Shown here in pieces: positions 1 to 7,613 of a DNA stretch of 64,000 bases. Position 1 is the stretch's first letter. Every line of letters starts with the position of its first letter. The notes beneath the pieces were generated by a model. That model did no database searches. It was not told where the DNA came from and worked only from the letters and a program-made list of their open reading frames with translations. A program made the position numbers and the translations under genes. Source of the stretch: Psychroflexus torquis ATCC 700755 (GTDB lineage Bacteria > Bacteroidota > Bacteroidia > Flavobacteriales > Flavobacteriaceae); contig NC_018721.1 of assembly GCF_000153485.2 (NCBI RefSeq), forward strand, positions 1,488,001 through 1,552,000, given 5' to 3'.

Positions 1-1
1 T

Positions 2-274
2 AGTCTTTGGCTCAAAAGGATGAACGAGGCAATTTACCCATTTTATATATTACATCAGACAGTACTAGTAATTTTTGGATACTATATTATTCAGCTGAAT
101 GTAAATATCCCTCTTAAAATGATACTGCTTTTTATAAGCTCATTTTTGGTCATTGTACTCTTATATCGTTTATTCATTTATCCTTTTAAAGTTACTCGAG
201 TGCTCTTTGGAATGAAAAAGAAGAATGAAAAACGCAAAAACATCACAGCTATTAGAACAAAGAAATTAGTCTAA
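2..274 (+). CDS. Acyltransferase family 3 membrane protein, C-terminal end (partial)
   Basis: The frame is open from the left edge of the window (codons for SLWLKR precede the first ATG at 20), so this is the 3' end of a longer gene. The visible part has the NEAIYPFYILHQTV motif and two hydrophobic helices followed by a Lys/Arg-rich tail. That is the usual C-terminus of acyltransferase-3 (OafA/OpgC-like) integral membrane proteins, which O-acylate surface sugars. The family call rests only on this tail; substrate unknown. Confidence 0.7.
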   Translation, partial: SLWLKRMNEAIYPFYILHQTVLVIFGYYIIQLNVNIPLKMILLFISSFLVIVLLYRLFIYPFKVTRVLFGMKKKNEKRKNITAIRTKKLV

Positions 275-326
275 TTAAAAAACTCATTGTCAATGGTTTG
301 TACTAATGCAAATCACAATTAAAAAA

Positions 327-477
327 GCCAGCAGGTAACACCGTATAAAATTAATTGCTGGTTTTTGTTAATTTACGAATCCCGAAGCGTAGGGACTCAC
401 AGATTTTCTTGGTTAGTTTTTATTTACTAAATTATTCGCTTAAAACACGCAACTAACTTTATACAAACCCATTGCCT
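327..477 (+). repeat. attC-like imperfect palindrome between gene cassettes
   Basis: A long imperfect palindrome directly upstream of the DUF998 gene. The left core GTATAAAATTAATTGC (343-358) pairs with GCAACTAACTTTATAC (449-464), 14 of 16 positions. Both mismatches are A on the left against C on the right. Outer arms GCAGG (left) and CCTGC (right) also pair. The same architecture recurs at 19574, 20114, 20836 and 22840. Its left part could also act as a terminator, because CCAGCA...TGCTGG is followed by TTTTTG. Confidence 0.6.
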
Positions 478-497
478 GCAATTTAAAAAAACAATTA

Positions 498-1136
498 ATG
501 AATAGTAAAACAATCTTTTTAGTAGGAGTAATTGGTGTAATTTTATTTGTAATTAGCTGTGTTATCGGTGGGCTTTTAATCGATAATTATAGCATAACTG
601 GTCAATATATTAGCGAAACTTATGCAATAGATACTGAATACGGAATCGTATTAAGAGTCTTTGGGCATATTCCAAGTGGAATTTTATTTACAATTTTTAG
701 CATTCTTGGATACAAGTATTTTCCTTATTCTAATTTAACTAAAATCGGGTTTTATGGACTTGGTCTATTCTATGGTATCGGAACTATTGTGGTTTCAATA
801 TTTCCATGCGATAGTGGTTGTAATACCGAATTTATCGACCCAAGTATTTCACAAGTGATTCATAATTTAGCAGCTTTATTAATATATACTTTTGTACCTA
901 TCAGTATTATCCTAACTGGTATTGGATTAAAGAAATTCTCAAATTATAGAAGCCTTTCAATTATAGCTTTAGTTCTAGGAGTACTAAGTATTCTGTTTGT
1001 CTATATATTGATTTCCGAACTCAATCCAGAATTTGTAGGTCTTTATCAACGAATTATTGAGTCTTTGATTTTAATTTGGATAATTGCTTGTGCTTTAAAA
1101 ATAAAAAGAACATCAGGTAACAAAGAACTGAGGTAA
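498..1136 (+). CDS. DUF998 family integral membrane protein
   Basis: A 212-residue protein with about six hydrophobic segments. It has the DUF998 layout: a first helix followed by a short ISET-type loop, an FPCDSGC motif near residue 115, and a conserved His in the next helix (SQVIHNLAALLIY). The function of the family is not established. The gene starts about 20 bases after an attC-like palindrome and is read away from it, so it looks like a single-gene cassette. The cassette's far end was apparently lost to an IS110 insertion. Confidence 0.7.
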   Translation: MNSKTIFLVGVIGVILFVISCVIGGLLIDNYSITGQYISETYAIDTEYGIVLRVFGHIPSGILFTIFSILGYKYFPYSNLTKIGFYGLGLFYGIGTIVVSIFPCDSGCNTEFIDPSISQVIHNLAALLIYTFVPISIILTGIGLKKFSNYRSLSIIALVLGVLSILFVYILISELNPEFVGLYQRIIESLILIWIIACALKIKRTSGNKELR

Positions 1137-1177
1137 AAAATAACTCTTTTCTACTTTAATTTGAAACACTAGCAGTC

Positions 1178-1372
1178 TAGGCTCATGAATTCATAAAACT
1201 GATTCTTTGAGCTTTTTAAATTTATTTTTCTCTATTTATTAAGGCAAAACAAAAACCTAACTTTTATCATATGGCCTGCCTGATTTTGAGATGGTAAAAC
1301 AGTGCTTGAGTAGCTTGATGACCAAGGCGATTAAGGCTAGCTTTTTACTCTTGCCTTTGTTAACAATCTAGT
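1178..1372 (-). pseudogene. IS110-family transposase, C-terminal remnant
   Basis: On the minus strand 1266-1372 reads NKGKSKKLALIALVIKLLKH and then SKSGRPYDKS. It aligns with the C-terminus of the intact IS110 transposase at 21651 (KGKSKKLALIAVCNKLLKQ...SKSG). The end motif AGGCTCATGAATTCA near 1178 recurs as AGGCTCGTCAATTCA at 6590, so these are ends of related elements. Only the 3' part is left. Confidence 0.65.
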
Positions 1373-1375
1373 AAT

Positions 1376-1743
1376 AATAGGTGTATTCTCTCTTTTAGGA
1401 ACCGACTTATCAAGCATCTCGATTATTGATTTTTTACTACTGTCGTTGACAATGCTTTCGGTTGGATTTGTAGAAGAGTTTATTTTTAGAGGTATTCTTC
1501 AATCTGTATTTTTAAAGCACAAGCAATTTTATTAAAGACCAATAAGTTAATCTCTTTGGCTATACTACATGGTCTTATCAATACCATCTTTAGCATCAAC
1601 ACATTATTAGACGATAGTGCAGTAATCGGAGAAATTGAACAGCAAGATATCGGATAGGTTCTATGGTGGTGGTTTTGCCATTATTTATTGCTGGTTTATG
1701 TATCTTACGTGAAATTAACATTGGAAGTATTCAAGAAAAGTAG
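1376..1743 (+). pseudogene. CPBP/CAAX intramembrane protease, degraded
   Basis: A plus-strand reading frame contains FVEEFIFRGILQSVFLKH, the Glu-Glu...Arg signature of CPBP (Abi/CAAX) intramembrane proteases. The frame then breaks: after the stop near 1534 a second frame continues with KLISLAILHGLINTIF, and a third gives GSMVVVLPLFIAGLCILREI. At least two frameshifts and a missing N-terminus make this a dead gene. It abuts the IS110 remnant, which probably truncated it. Confidence 0.65.
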
Positions 1744-1776
1744 TTCTATCTAACAAGAATAAAATATTGTAATGCG

Positions 1777-2139
1777 ATGAATTTAAAAGAAAAACTATCA
1801 GAAATTACAGACTATTATGCTCCTAAAATAGTAGGCGAAGTAAATGACGTTTTCATCAAATTAGTGAAGATAAATGGTAACAAAGTACCTTGGCACATTC
1901 ATGAAAATGAAGACGAATTATTCTATGTTCTAAGTGGAAGTCTTCTTTTTGAAGTTGAAAATCGCGAGCCTTTTACGATGAACAATGGAGATCTATTCAT
2001 AGTTAAGCGAGGACTAAATCATCGGATTAGTTCTAAAGGGGAATGTCACATAATGCTCGTTGAAAATAAAATGACCCTGCACACTGGAGGAACGGTTAAT
2101 GAAATAACAAAGTCTATTAAAGAACAAAGACTATCTTAA
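1777..2139 (+). CDS. Small cupin-domain protein
   Basis: A 120-residue single-domain cupin. Metal-ligand candidates are His40, His42 and Glu46 in WHIHENEDE and His82 in GLNHRIS, which fits the two cupin motifs. GSLLFEVE and NGDLFIVKRG lie where the beta strands are expected. No extra domain indicates a substrate; relatives include isomerases and small-molecule binders. ATG at 1777 is the first in frame. The neighbours on both sides are broken genes, so there is no operon context. Confidence 0.75.
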   Translation: MNLKEKLSEITDYYAPKIVGEVNDVFIKLVKINGNKVPWHIHENEDELFYVLSGSLLFEVENREPFTMNNGDLFIVKRGLNHRISSKGECHIMLVENKMTLHTGGTVNEITKSIKEQRLS

Positions 2140-2152
2140 ATGAATATCACAT

Positions 2153-2500
2153 AGGTATTTCCAAGATGATGGAATGCCTATCAAGCAGTAATGAAAGGAT
2201 TTATTGACCGTACATTTTTACCAGGAATAACCTTCCAACCTTTCGAAGGAAAAGTAACACCAAAAAAATTATTGAAAGGAAAAACGGCAAGAATCATTAT
2301 AACTCCTGATACCCCTAAATGGTATGACTCCTTATTTGTGAAAAGACTAGCTATCCATCAATTCCAAAAAAGAACCTTAGAGTTTTGTAAAATCAATCCT
2401 ATTGAAGTGACCTATATTTCACCTATTAACGAGTTCAAATGTCTGTTATAAAAAGAATTGGTTAGAGGAAATAGCAGCCTTAGGTGATACATTAAAGTAA
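2153..2500 (+). pseudogene. Flavodoxin-fold NAD(P)H dehydrogenase (quinone), C-terminal remnant
   Basis: An 86-codon frame from 2191 begins KGFIDRTFLPGITF and has KGKTARIIITPDTPKWYD and TLEFCKINPIEVTY. These are hallmarks of the C-terminal half of flavodoxin_2 NAD(P)H:quinone reductases. Upstream, FPR-stop-WNAYQAVM continues the family sequence across a TGA. Downstream, another frame encodes the expected tail KKNWLEEIAALGDTLK. The FMN-binding N-terminus is missing, so this is a non-functional remnant. Confidence 0.65.
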
Positions 2501-2547
2501 CTACTGCAAACACAACATTAAATCATTTGCTTTCAAACCAACATCTA

Positions 2548-2697
2548 TAATTAGTACCTCAAAACTTTCTATCTGGTTATTTAGGAATTACAAAGCGCCA
2601 TTTACATCGTACAAAAAAGTCGATATCGAATGAGACAAATGTCCTTTCTAAGGAATTTCACTCTACCGTTCTTTGTGAAAAAATAAAAACATACTAA
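2548..2697 (+). pseudogene. Crp/Fnr-type regulator, HTH remnant
   Basis: A short frame reads LVPQNFLSGYLGITKRHLHR followed by KKSISNE. It resembles the DNA-recognition helices at the C-terminus of Crp/Fnr family regulators of Bacteroidetes (SYLGIT...LSRIRK pattern). No cyclic-nucleotide-binding domain precedes it. It is cut off close to the left end of the IS1595 element. Confidence 0.45.
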
Positions 2698-2728
2698 AAG
2701 TAAAAATAGTACTGTTATAATAAAAATT

Positions 2729-3809
2729 GGCTCTAGTTTAGGTCTGCGTTGATATTAAGTTTTCATATCTAGATTCGATTTGATTATACCGTTTCAATGT
2801 ACCTAGAGCAATTGTTTCTTCCACAAAGGCGTTGGCTCTATCGCTTCTAGACTTTATATTTTCCTTTATTCGATACCAATTCATATATTGTTGTAGATAT
2901 TTTGTTGATACTCCCCAAAAGGTATTTTCAATCCATTTTTTAACTCTATTGTGAGTAGAATTAACGTGTTGTATGTGATACTTTCCTTTTACTCTTTCTC
3001 CTTTTGATGCATTTACGATGTGGAACTCTGTTTCGCTATCTTTGGCAAACCCTTTATAACTGTGATGGGCATCGCTACACAATATGGTTATATCCTTTAT
3101 AACACGTTTACCGATAGCATTTTCTATATCTACTTTTCCTATTCGACCGAGTTTAGCCACGCTAAGGTCTAATGTTGATTTTCTATCCTGTGTTACAATT
3201 ACCGCAACTTGATCTTTACTTATACCTCTCTTTTTAGACTTACCGCCTCTTTTTCTTGATTCCCTATCTTTTACCTCCATACCTTTTTCTGATCTTAGGA
3301 AAAAGGTTTCGTCACTCTCTGTAATACCTGTAAAGTTGTCTTGGTCATCGTCATTTTTAGTATCGAATGAAGCTAATATCTTATGACGCCAATCAAAGGC
3401 TGTCTTTTTATTGATGCCTAATTCTGAACTTATTTTATCTAAACTTTTTTCTTGAACCATAAGACTTAAATAAGATGAAATCATATCCTTTCTTTGAAGT
3501 CCCGCCATCCAAGTGCCAGTATATTCAGTAAAGCTTCTATTGCAAGACTTGCACTTATAGCGCTGCGAGCCTTTGTCAACTCCAAAACGAACATATTTTT
3601 CATGTAAACAATGTGGGCATCCGCCCATTTTATTATCTAAAATATGGCGACGGGAAGCCCGCTCAACCAATTGATTATGCTCAAGTGAATCTGTAATATC
3701 CTTTAACAGATTATCACGATCTAGAGTGGATAGTGATAGTATTTCCTCTTTTAGATTATCTATGTTCATAATCTAAATATACATATAATAGCTGTATTAA
3801 ACTAGAGCC
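2729..3809 (-). mobile_element. Complete IS1595-family insertion sequence
   Basis: Perfect 12-base terminal inverted repeats GGCTCTAGTTTA (2729-2740) and TAAACTAGAGCC (3798-3809) enclose one transposase gene. The element is flanked by an exact 8-base target duplication TAAAAATT (2721-2728 and 3810-3817), the length expected for IS1595. Intact ends, target duplication and ORF indicate a recent insertion. It lies in the gap upstream of the hydrolase gene at 3857 and may have displaced that gene's promoter. Confidence 0.92.
2738..3769 (-). CDS. IS1595-family transposase
   Basis: A 343-residue protein. It has an N-terminal zinc ribbon (CPHC...CKSC, residues about 51-77), a helix-turn-helix region (LDKISSELGINKKTAFDWRHK), and then an ISXO2-like catalytic domain with TESDETFF, ILCSDAHHSY and the HIQHVNSTHNRVKKWIEN segment. 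It catalyses cut-and-paste movement of the enclosing element. The ORF appears intact. Confidence 0.88.
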   Translation of the reverse strand: MNIDNLKEEILSLSTLDRDNLLKDITDSLEHNQLVERASRRHILDNKMGGCPHCLHEKYVRFGVDKGSQRYKCKSCNRSFTEYTGTWMAGLQRKDMISSYLSLMVQEKSLDKISSELGINKKTAFDWRHKILASFDTKNDDDQDNFTGITESDETFFLRSEKGMEVKDRESRKRGGKSKKRGISKDQVAVIVTQDRKSTLDLSVAKLGRIGKVDIENAIGKRVIKDITILCSDAHHSYKGFAKDSETEFHIVNASKGERVKGKYHIQHVNSTHNRVKKWIENTFWGVSTKYLQQYMNWYRIKENIKSRSDRANAFVEETIALGTLKRYNQIESRYENLISTQT

Positions 3810-3856
3810 TAAAAATTTAAATAACTAATTTTAAGGAGTATTAAAAACAGGCAGCG

Positions 3857-5290
3857 ATGAAATTAAAAATTAGTGTGTCACTTCTTATTTTAGGTACCCA
3901 AACTATTTTTTGGGGTCAGAACCTTGAGATTAAACCCTACGAATTTATTTCAAAAGCTCAGGATACCGTACAAGCAGAATTAGGGACTTTTAAAGTTATA
4001 GAAGACCGAGCAAATGGGGGTGAAGATTCTATCCAACTTTCTTTCGTCCGATTTAAAAGCACCAATCCGAATCCGAAAAGTCCCATTATATATCTGTCGG
4101 GTGGGCCTGGCGGTTCCGGAACTGGAACTGCTAAAAGGGGAAGGTTTAAACTTTTTATGAAACTTCGCGAAGTAGCAGATGTGATTGCTTTTGACCAACG
4201 TGGCACTGGAAAGTCTGTAAGACTTCCCAATTGTCCTTACTCCGCAGAATTTGAACTCTCTAAACCAACTTACAAAAAAGAATACATCGACAAAACAACA
4301 GCTAACATTTCGAAATGCTTAGACTATTGGAATACTAAAAATATAAACCTAAAGGCATACAATACAAGCGAAAGTGCAAAAGACTTGGATGATTTGCGAA
4401 AAGCTTTAGATACTGATAAAATTTCACTTTGGGGAATTAGCTATGGTTCACATCTCGCATTTGAATATATCAGGTTGTTCGAGAAAAACATAGACAAAAT
4501 GGTTCTTGCAAGTTTGGAAGGCCCAAATGAAACGATAAAATTACCAAAGAACACCGAACATTTCGTTTTCCAAATTGCAGAAAATGCAGAAGATAATTAT
4601 GGTCCTGAACTTAACTATAAAGACTTAAAATCAAAAATTATAGCTGTTCACAATAGACTTAAAGAAAGTCCTGTTACAAGTCCATATAAAAACAGGAGTG
4701 GCGGAATCGACACCATTGGTATTTCAAACTTCGAATTACAATTGGCAATCGCAACTTTCTATCTTAAAAATCCAGCCGATAGTAAAAAACTGCCGAAAAT
4801 ATATACCCAAATGTATCAGGGTAACTTTTCAGAAATAGCATCGGATGTTATGGTAATAAAAAAATATGTTCTCAACCGGATCCGCCCAATGGCTTTTGCT
4901 ATGGATATGCAAAGTGGTATTTCAGATGACCGTCGTAGAAAAGTCAGCGAACAAATAGATGAATCCATTTTAGGTAGTTCGATAAACTTTTTACTCTTCG
5001 AATGGATGACGCATAGTAATTTTCCACAACTGCCCAATGAATTTAGAGAAATGGCAGACAACCAAGTTGATGCCTTGCTTTTGAGTGGAACATTAGACGG
5101 TCGAACATATGTAAATGCGGGAATTGACATAGCCAAAAAATTTAAGAACGGGCAACACGTGACTATTGTAAATGCTGGACACGATTTGTATATGCAATCA
5201 CCCCTGATAGGTGATTTAGTCGTAGACTTTTTAAAAGGTGAGGATTTAAATTTCAAAAAAATAGAGTTAGCACCAACAGTATCAGAATAA
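3857..5290 (+). CDS. Secreted alpha/beta hydrolase, peptidase S33 (tripeptidyl/prolyl aminopeptidase) type
   Basis: A 477-residue protein with a signal peptide (hydrophobic KISVSLLILGTQTIFWG after Met-Lys). The S33 core begins with the oxyanion motif LSGGPGGSG. Ser195 in GISYGS is the nucleophile, Asp414 in TLDGRT the acid and His442 in NAGHDL the base, so the triad is complete. The family releases N-terminal residues or short peptides from peptides, or hydrolyses esters. Export to the periplasm is predicted. The 5' flank is occupied by the IS1595 element, so expression may now depend on it. Confidence 0.8.
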   Translation: MKLKISVSLLILGTQTIFWGQNLEIKPYEFISKAQDTVQAELGTFKVIEDRANGGEDSIQLSFVRFKSTNPNPKSPIIYLSGGPGGSGTGTAKRGRFKLFMKLREVADVIAFDQRGTGKSVRLPNCPYSAEFELSKPTYKKEYIDKTTANISKCLDYWNTKNINLKAYNTSESAKDLDDLRKALDTDKISLWGISYGSHLAFEYIRLFEKNIDKMVLASLEGPNETIKLPKNTEHFVFQIAENAEDNYGPELNYKDLKSKIIAVHNRLKESPVTSPYKNRSGGIDTIGISNFELQLAIATFYLKNPADSKKLPKIYTQMYQGNFSEIASDVMVIKKYVLNRIRPMAFAMDMQSGISDDRRRKVSEQIDESILGSSINFLLFEWMTHSNFPQLPNEFREMADNQVDALLLSGTLDGRTYVNAGIDIAKKFKNGQHVTIVNAGHDLYMQSPLIGDLVVDFLKGEDLNFKKIELAPTVSE

Positions 5291-5372
5291 AACTATGCCT
5301 AAAAACTAAGCATATAAGGTGTGGATAAACTAGTGCACGCAACAATTTACTTGCAAGCTAAAAAAAATACAA

Positions 5373-6518
5373 ATGAATTACGATTACATTATTACGGGTT
5401 CAGGCTTTGCAGGATTGAGCCTACTTTATAGAATTTTAAAAGACCCCGTTTTACAAACTAAAAAAGTCCTGGTCCTAGATAAAACCGAAAAAAAGACAAA
5501 TGATAGGACTTGGTGTTATTGGGAAAAAGGCAAAGGACTGTTTGAACCCATAGTGACTCACGAATGGAAAGAGCTTGAGTTTTTAACTTCAAATCTAACG
5601 AGGAGGTTCAAATTGGACCAGTACAGTTACAAAATGATTAAAGGTATTGATTTTTATAATCATGTTTTAAACTTTAGCCAAGCCTTTGAAAACGTGACTT
5701 TTAAATATGAAACTGTGAAGCAAATTCAAATCGAAAATGATATTGCTTTTGTAGAAACTGAAAATGCTACATACGCTGCCGAATATATTTTTAATTCTAC
5801 GACCCTTTTTAATCCTAAAATAAATACACAGAATTCTCTCTTACAACATTTTGAAGGCTGGATAATTAAAACAAAAAAACCATCCTTTAATAGTAAGATT
5901 GGCACGCTGATGGACTTTAGACTAAACCAAGAGCATGGTACAACTTTTATGTATGTTCTGCCAACCTCAGCGAAAGAGGCTTTGGTAGAGTATACCTTAT
6001 TTAGCGAAAAAGTACTAGACAAGGAACGCTATAAAGTAGCATTAGAAAATTATATAAAAGACGATCTGAAAATTGAAGACTATGAAATTACGCACAAAGA
6101 GTTTGGAATTATACCCATGTCTTTAGCTGATTTTTCAAGAAGTCCAAATTCTGAAAAAAGAATTATCAATATAGGAACCGCTGGCGGATATACAAAAGCA
6201 AGCAGCGGTTATACGTTTCAGTTTATTCAAAAAAACACAAAGGAAATCCTAAACAATCTACGAAAGGGTAAGCCTCCAAATCCAAAGATTACTTTTCGAG
6301 ACCACAGGTTTCATTGGTACGACCGAACCTTGTTAGAAGTAATTATCTCTGGAAAGATGACGGGAAAAGAAATATTCTCAATACTATTCAAAAAAATACA
6401 ACCAGAGAAAATTTTGGGTTTTTTGGCCAATGAAAGTACTCTTAAAGACGACATTAAACTAATGAATTGCTTACCGAAAACACCCTTTCTGATAGCTGGA
6501 TTCAAACAATTAATATAG
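5373..6518 (+). CDS. crtY: Lycopene beta-cyclase (CrtY type)
   Basis: A 381-residue flavoprotein-like cyclase. The N-terminal Rossmann motif is GSGFAGL (residues 9-15). The family motif NDRTWCYW lies at residues 43-50, and the conserved NIGTAGGYTKASSGYTF segment lies about residues 263-280. CrtY converts the linear ends of lycopene to beta-ionone rings, giving beta-carotene, the precursor of zeaxanthin and retinal. No other carotenoid gene is nearby, so this copy stands apart from the usual crt cluster. The 3' end runs almost into an end fragment of the MITE family at 6539. Confidence 0.85.
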   Translation: MNYDYIITGSGFAGLSLLYRILKDPVLQTKKVLVLDKTEKKTNDRTWCYWEKGKGLFEPIVTHEWKELEFLTSNLTRRFKLDQYSYKMIKGIDFYNHVLNFSQAFENVTFKYETVKQIQIENDIAFVETENATYAAEYIFNSTTLFNPKINTQNSLLQHFEGWIIKTKKPSFNSKIGTLMDFRLNQEHGTTFMYVLPTSAKEALVEYTLFSEKVLDKERYKVALENYIKDDLKIEDYEITHKEFGIIPMSLADFSRSPNSEKRIINIGTAGGYTKASSGYTFQFIQKNTKEILNNLRKGKPPNPKITFRDHRFHWYDRTLLEVIISGKMTGKEIFSILFKKIQPEKILGFLANESTLKDDIKLMNCLPKTPFLIAGFKQLI

Positions 6519-6538
6519 CAGATACAAAAAAACTAATG

Positions 6539-6583
6539 CCAAATTATATTTATAATGCCGTATTAATAAATTGAATTATACTA
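6539..6583 (+). repeat. Solo end of the IS630-related MITE family
   Basis: CCAAATTATATTTATAATG is followed by CCGTATTAATAAATTGAATT. It matches the left 45 bases of the complete MITE at 10077 and stops where an IS110 remnant begins. Only one end is left. Confidence 0.7.
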
Positions 6584-6584
6584 C

Positions 6585-6880
6585 TATTTTAGGCTCGTCA
6601 ATTCAAAAATTAGAGTCTATGAGCTTTTTTATCAATGATTTTTAATTACTTCACTCGCCATATAAAAACACGGGCATTCTCATAGGGTCTGCCAGATTTG
6701 GCTATAACAAAACGTTGATTGAGTAACTTTTTCGAGATTGATATCAAGACCAATTTCTTAGGCTTATTACTATTTATGATTCGATCACATACACTTATAC
6801 AAGCCTCATTATGTTTAGAGGAATTAAATGAGCATAAGAGATCCCTCAGCTTGCTGTAACCAACTTTACTTAAGCGACTA
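6585..6880 (-). pseudogene. IS110-family transposase, C-terminal remnant
   Basis: The minus strand reads KLRDLLCSFNSSKHNEACIS, then NKPKKLVLISISKKLLNQRF and IAKSGRPYENARVFIWRVK. It aligns along about 70 residues with the C-terminus of the intact IS110 transposase at 21651. The N-terminal DEDD part is absent. It sits between a solo MITE end and a divergent MITE. Confidence 0.7.
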
Positions 6881-6881
6881 A

Positions 6882-7065
6882 TACCAATTTAATTTTTAAA
6901 CATAATATTAAAAATTTGAATTATACTATGACGTAGCTCAACGCAGATTTATAATTAGTTGATGAAAAATAGATAAGCATAGCACTAGTTACGCTTCTAT
7001 TTTATAACGATTAATAAGTGAAGAAGAAGCTGATTTTATCCGACATTTGAATGCTAAATTGGTAT
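6882..7065 (+). repeat. Divergent MITE-like palindromic element
   Basis: About 184 bases bounded by TACCAATTTAA and TTAAATTGGTA-like ends. It contains TTGAATTATACTATGACGTAGCTCAACGCAG, split here only by small differences from the internal arm of the MITE at 10077. The flanks are TAA on the left and TTA on the right, so the target duplication is no longer exact. It terminates a YceI coding frame at its right end, so it appears to have interrupted that gene. Confidence 0.6.
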
Positions 7066-7315
7066 TAAAAGTAAAGTTCAATTCTGGATAGGCAGCATTA
7101 AAAAAATCGTCTGATTTTAGGCTAGCATCTCTATCACTGTTTTTTGTGTTGATAGAATTTGTTTGTGTTGTAAAACTGATGTCTGAATCATTAAAGTTTT
7201 CTGTTTCAGTTTCAACGGTAGACTTAAAATGTTCAAAGTGACCTGTAACCGTTGAAATCATCATATGCTTTACTCTAAAACCGATTTCAGAATACGTTGG
7301 GTCAATGTTCCATTT
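7066..7315 (-). pseudogene. YceI-family polyisoprenoid-binding protein, N-terminal remnant
   Basis: The frame starts upstream of the ATG at 7264, with KWNIDPTYSEIGFRVKHMMI. It continues STVTGHFEHFKSTVETETEN and RDASLKSDDFFNA, the classic N-terminal half of YceI lipid-binding proteins. It then runs into the MITE-like element, whose sequence supplies the meaningless tail NTNLAFKCRIK. The C-terminal half is not found on the other side of the element. Confidence 0.7.
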
Positions 7316-7411
7316 TATTTATCAAAGTCAAACAAAAGAAATAAAAAGACTAGACCCCGACTCCCTCCAACACTACCAAACCCCTTTAAAAACAAAGATT
7401 ATCACCTATTA

Positions 7412-7575
7412 TATCAAATTATATTTATAATGCCGTATGAATAAATTGAATTATTTTTTGATTGATTGATTGAAATCAAAAATAACTAGCATAGCCTTAG
7501 CTACGGTAATTATTTTTGATGAAAAGCAGACGAAAAAGAAACGATTTATTGCGTCATTATAGGTCTAATTTGGTA
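7412..7575 (-). repeat. MITE copy A (164 bp, internally deleted)
   Basis: The ends TATCAAATTA and TAATTTGGTA are flanked by TTA on both sides (7409-7411 and 7576-7578). The sequence matches the full copy at 10077 but lacks two blocks that pair with each other in the full element's hairpin. The central arm (AAATCAAAAATAACTAGCAT and its partner TAATTATTTTTGAT) is retained. It lies 36 bases past the stop codon of the ribosomal-protection-like gene and could serve as its transcription end. Confidence 0.75.
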
Positions 7576-7613
7576 TTATATCGGTAAAAAGATCTCAGTT
7601 TTCGTACACATCA

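Noticed and set aside
3958..5256. Long minus-strand ORFs opposite the S33-type hydrolase gene
   Set aside because: The plus-strand gene has a signal peptide and a complete catalytic triad; the antisense frames resemble nothing and are shadows.
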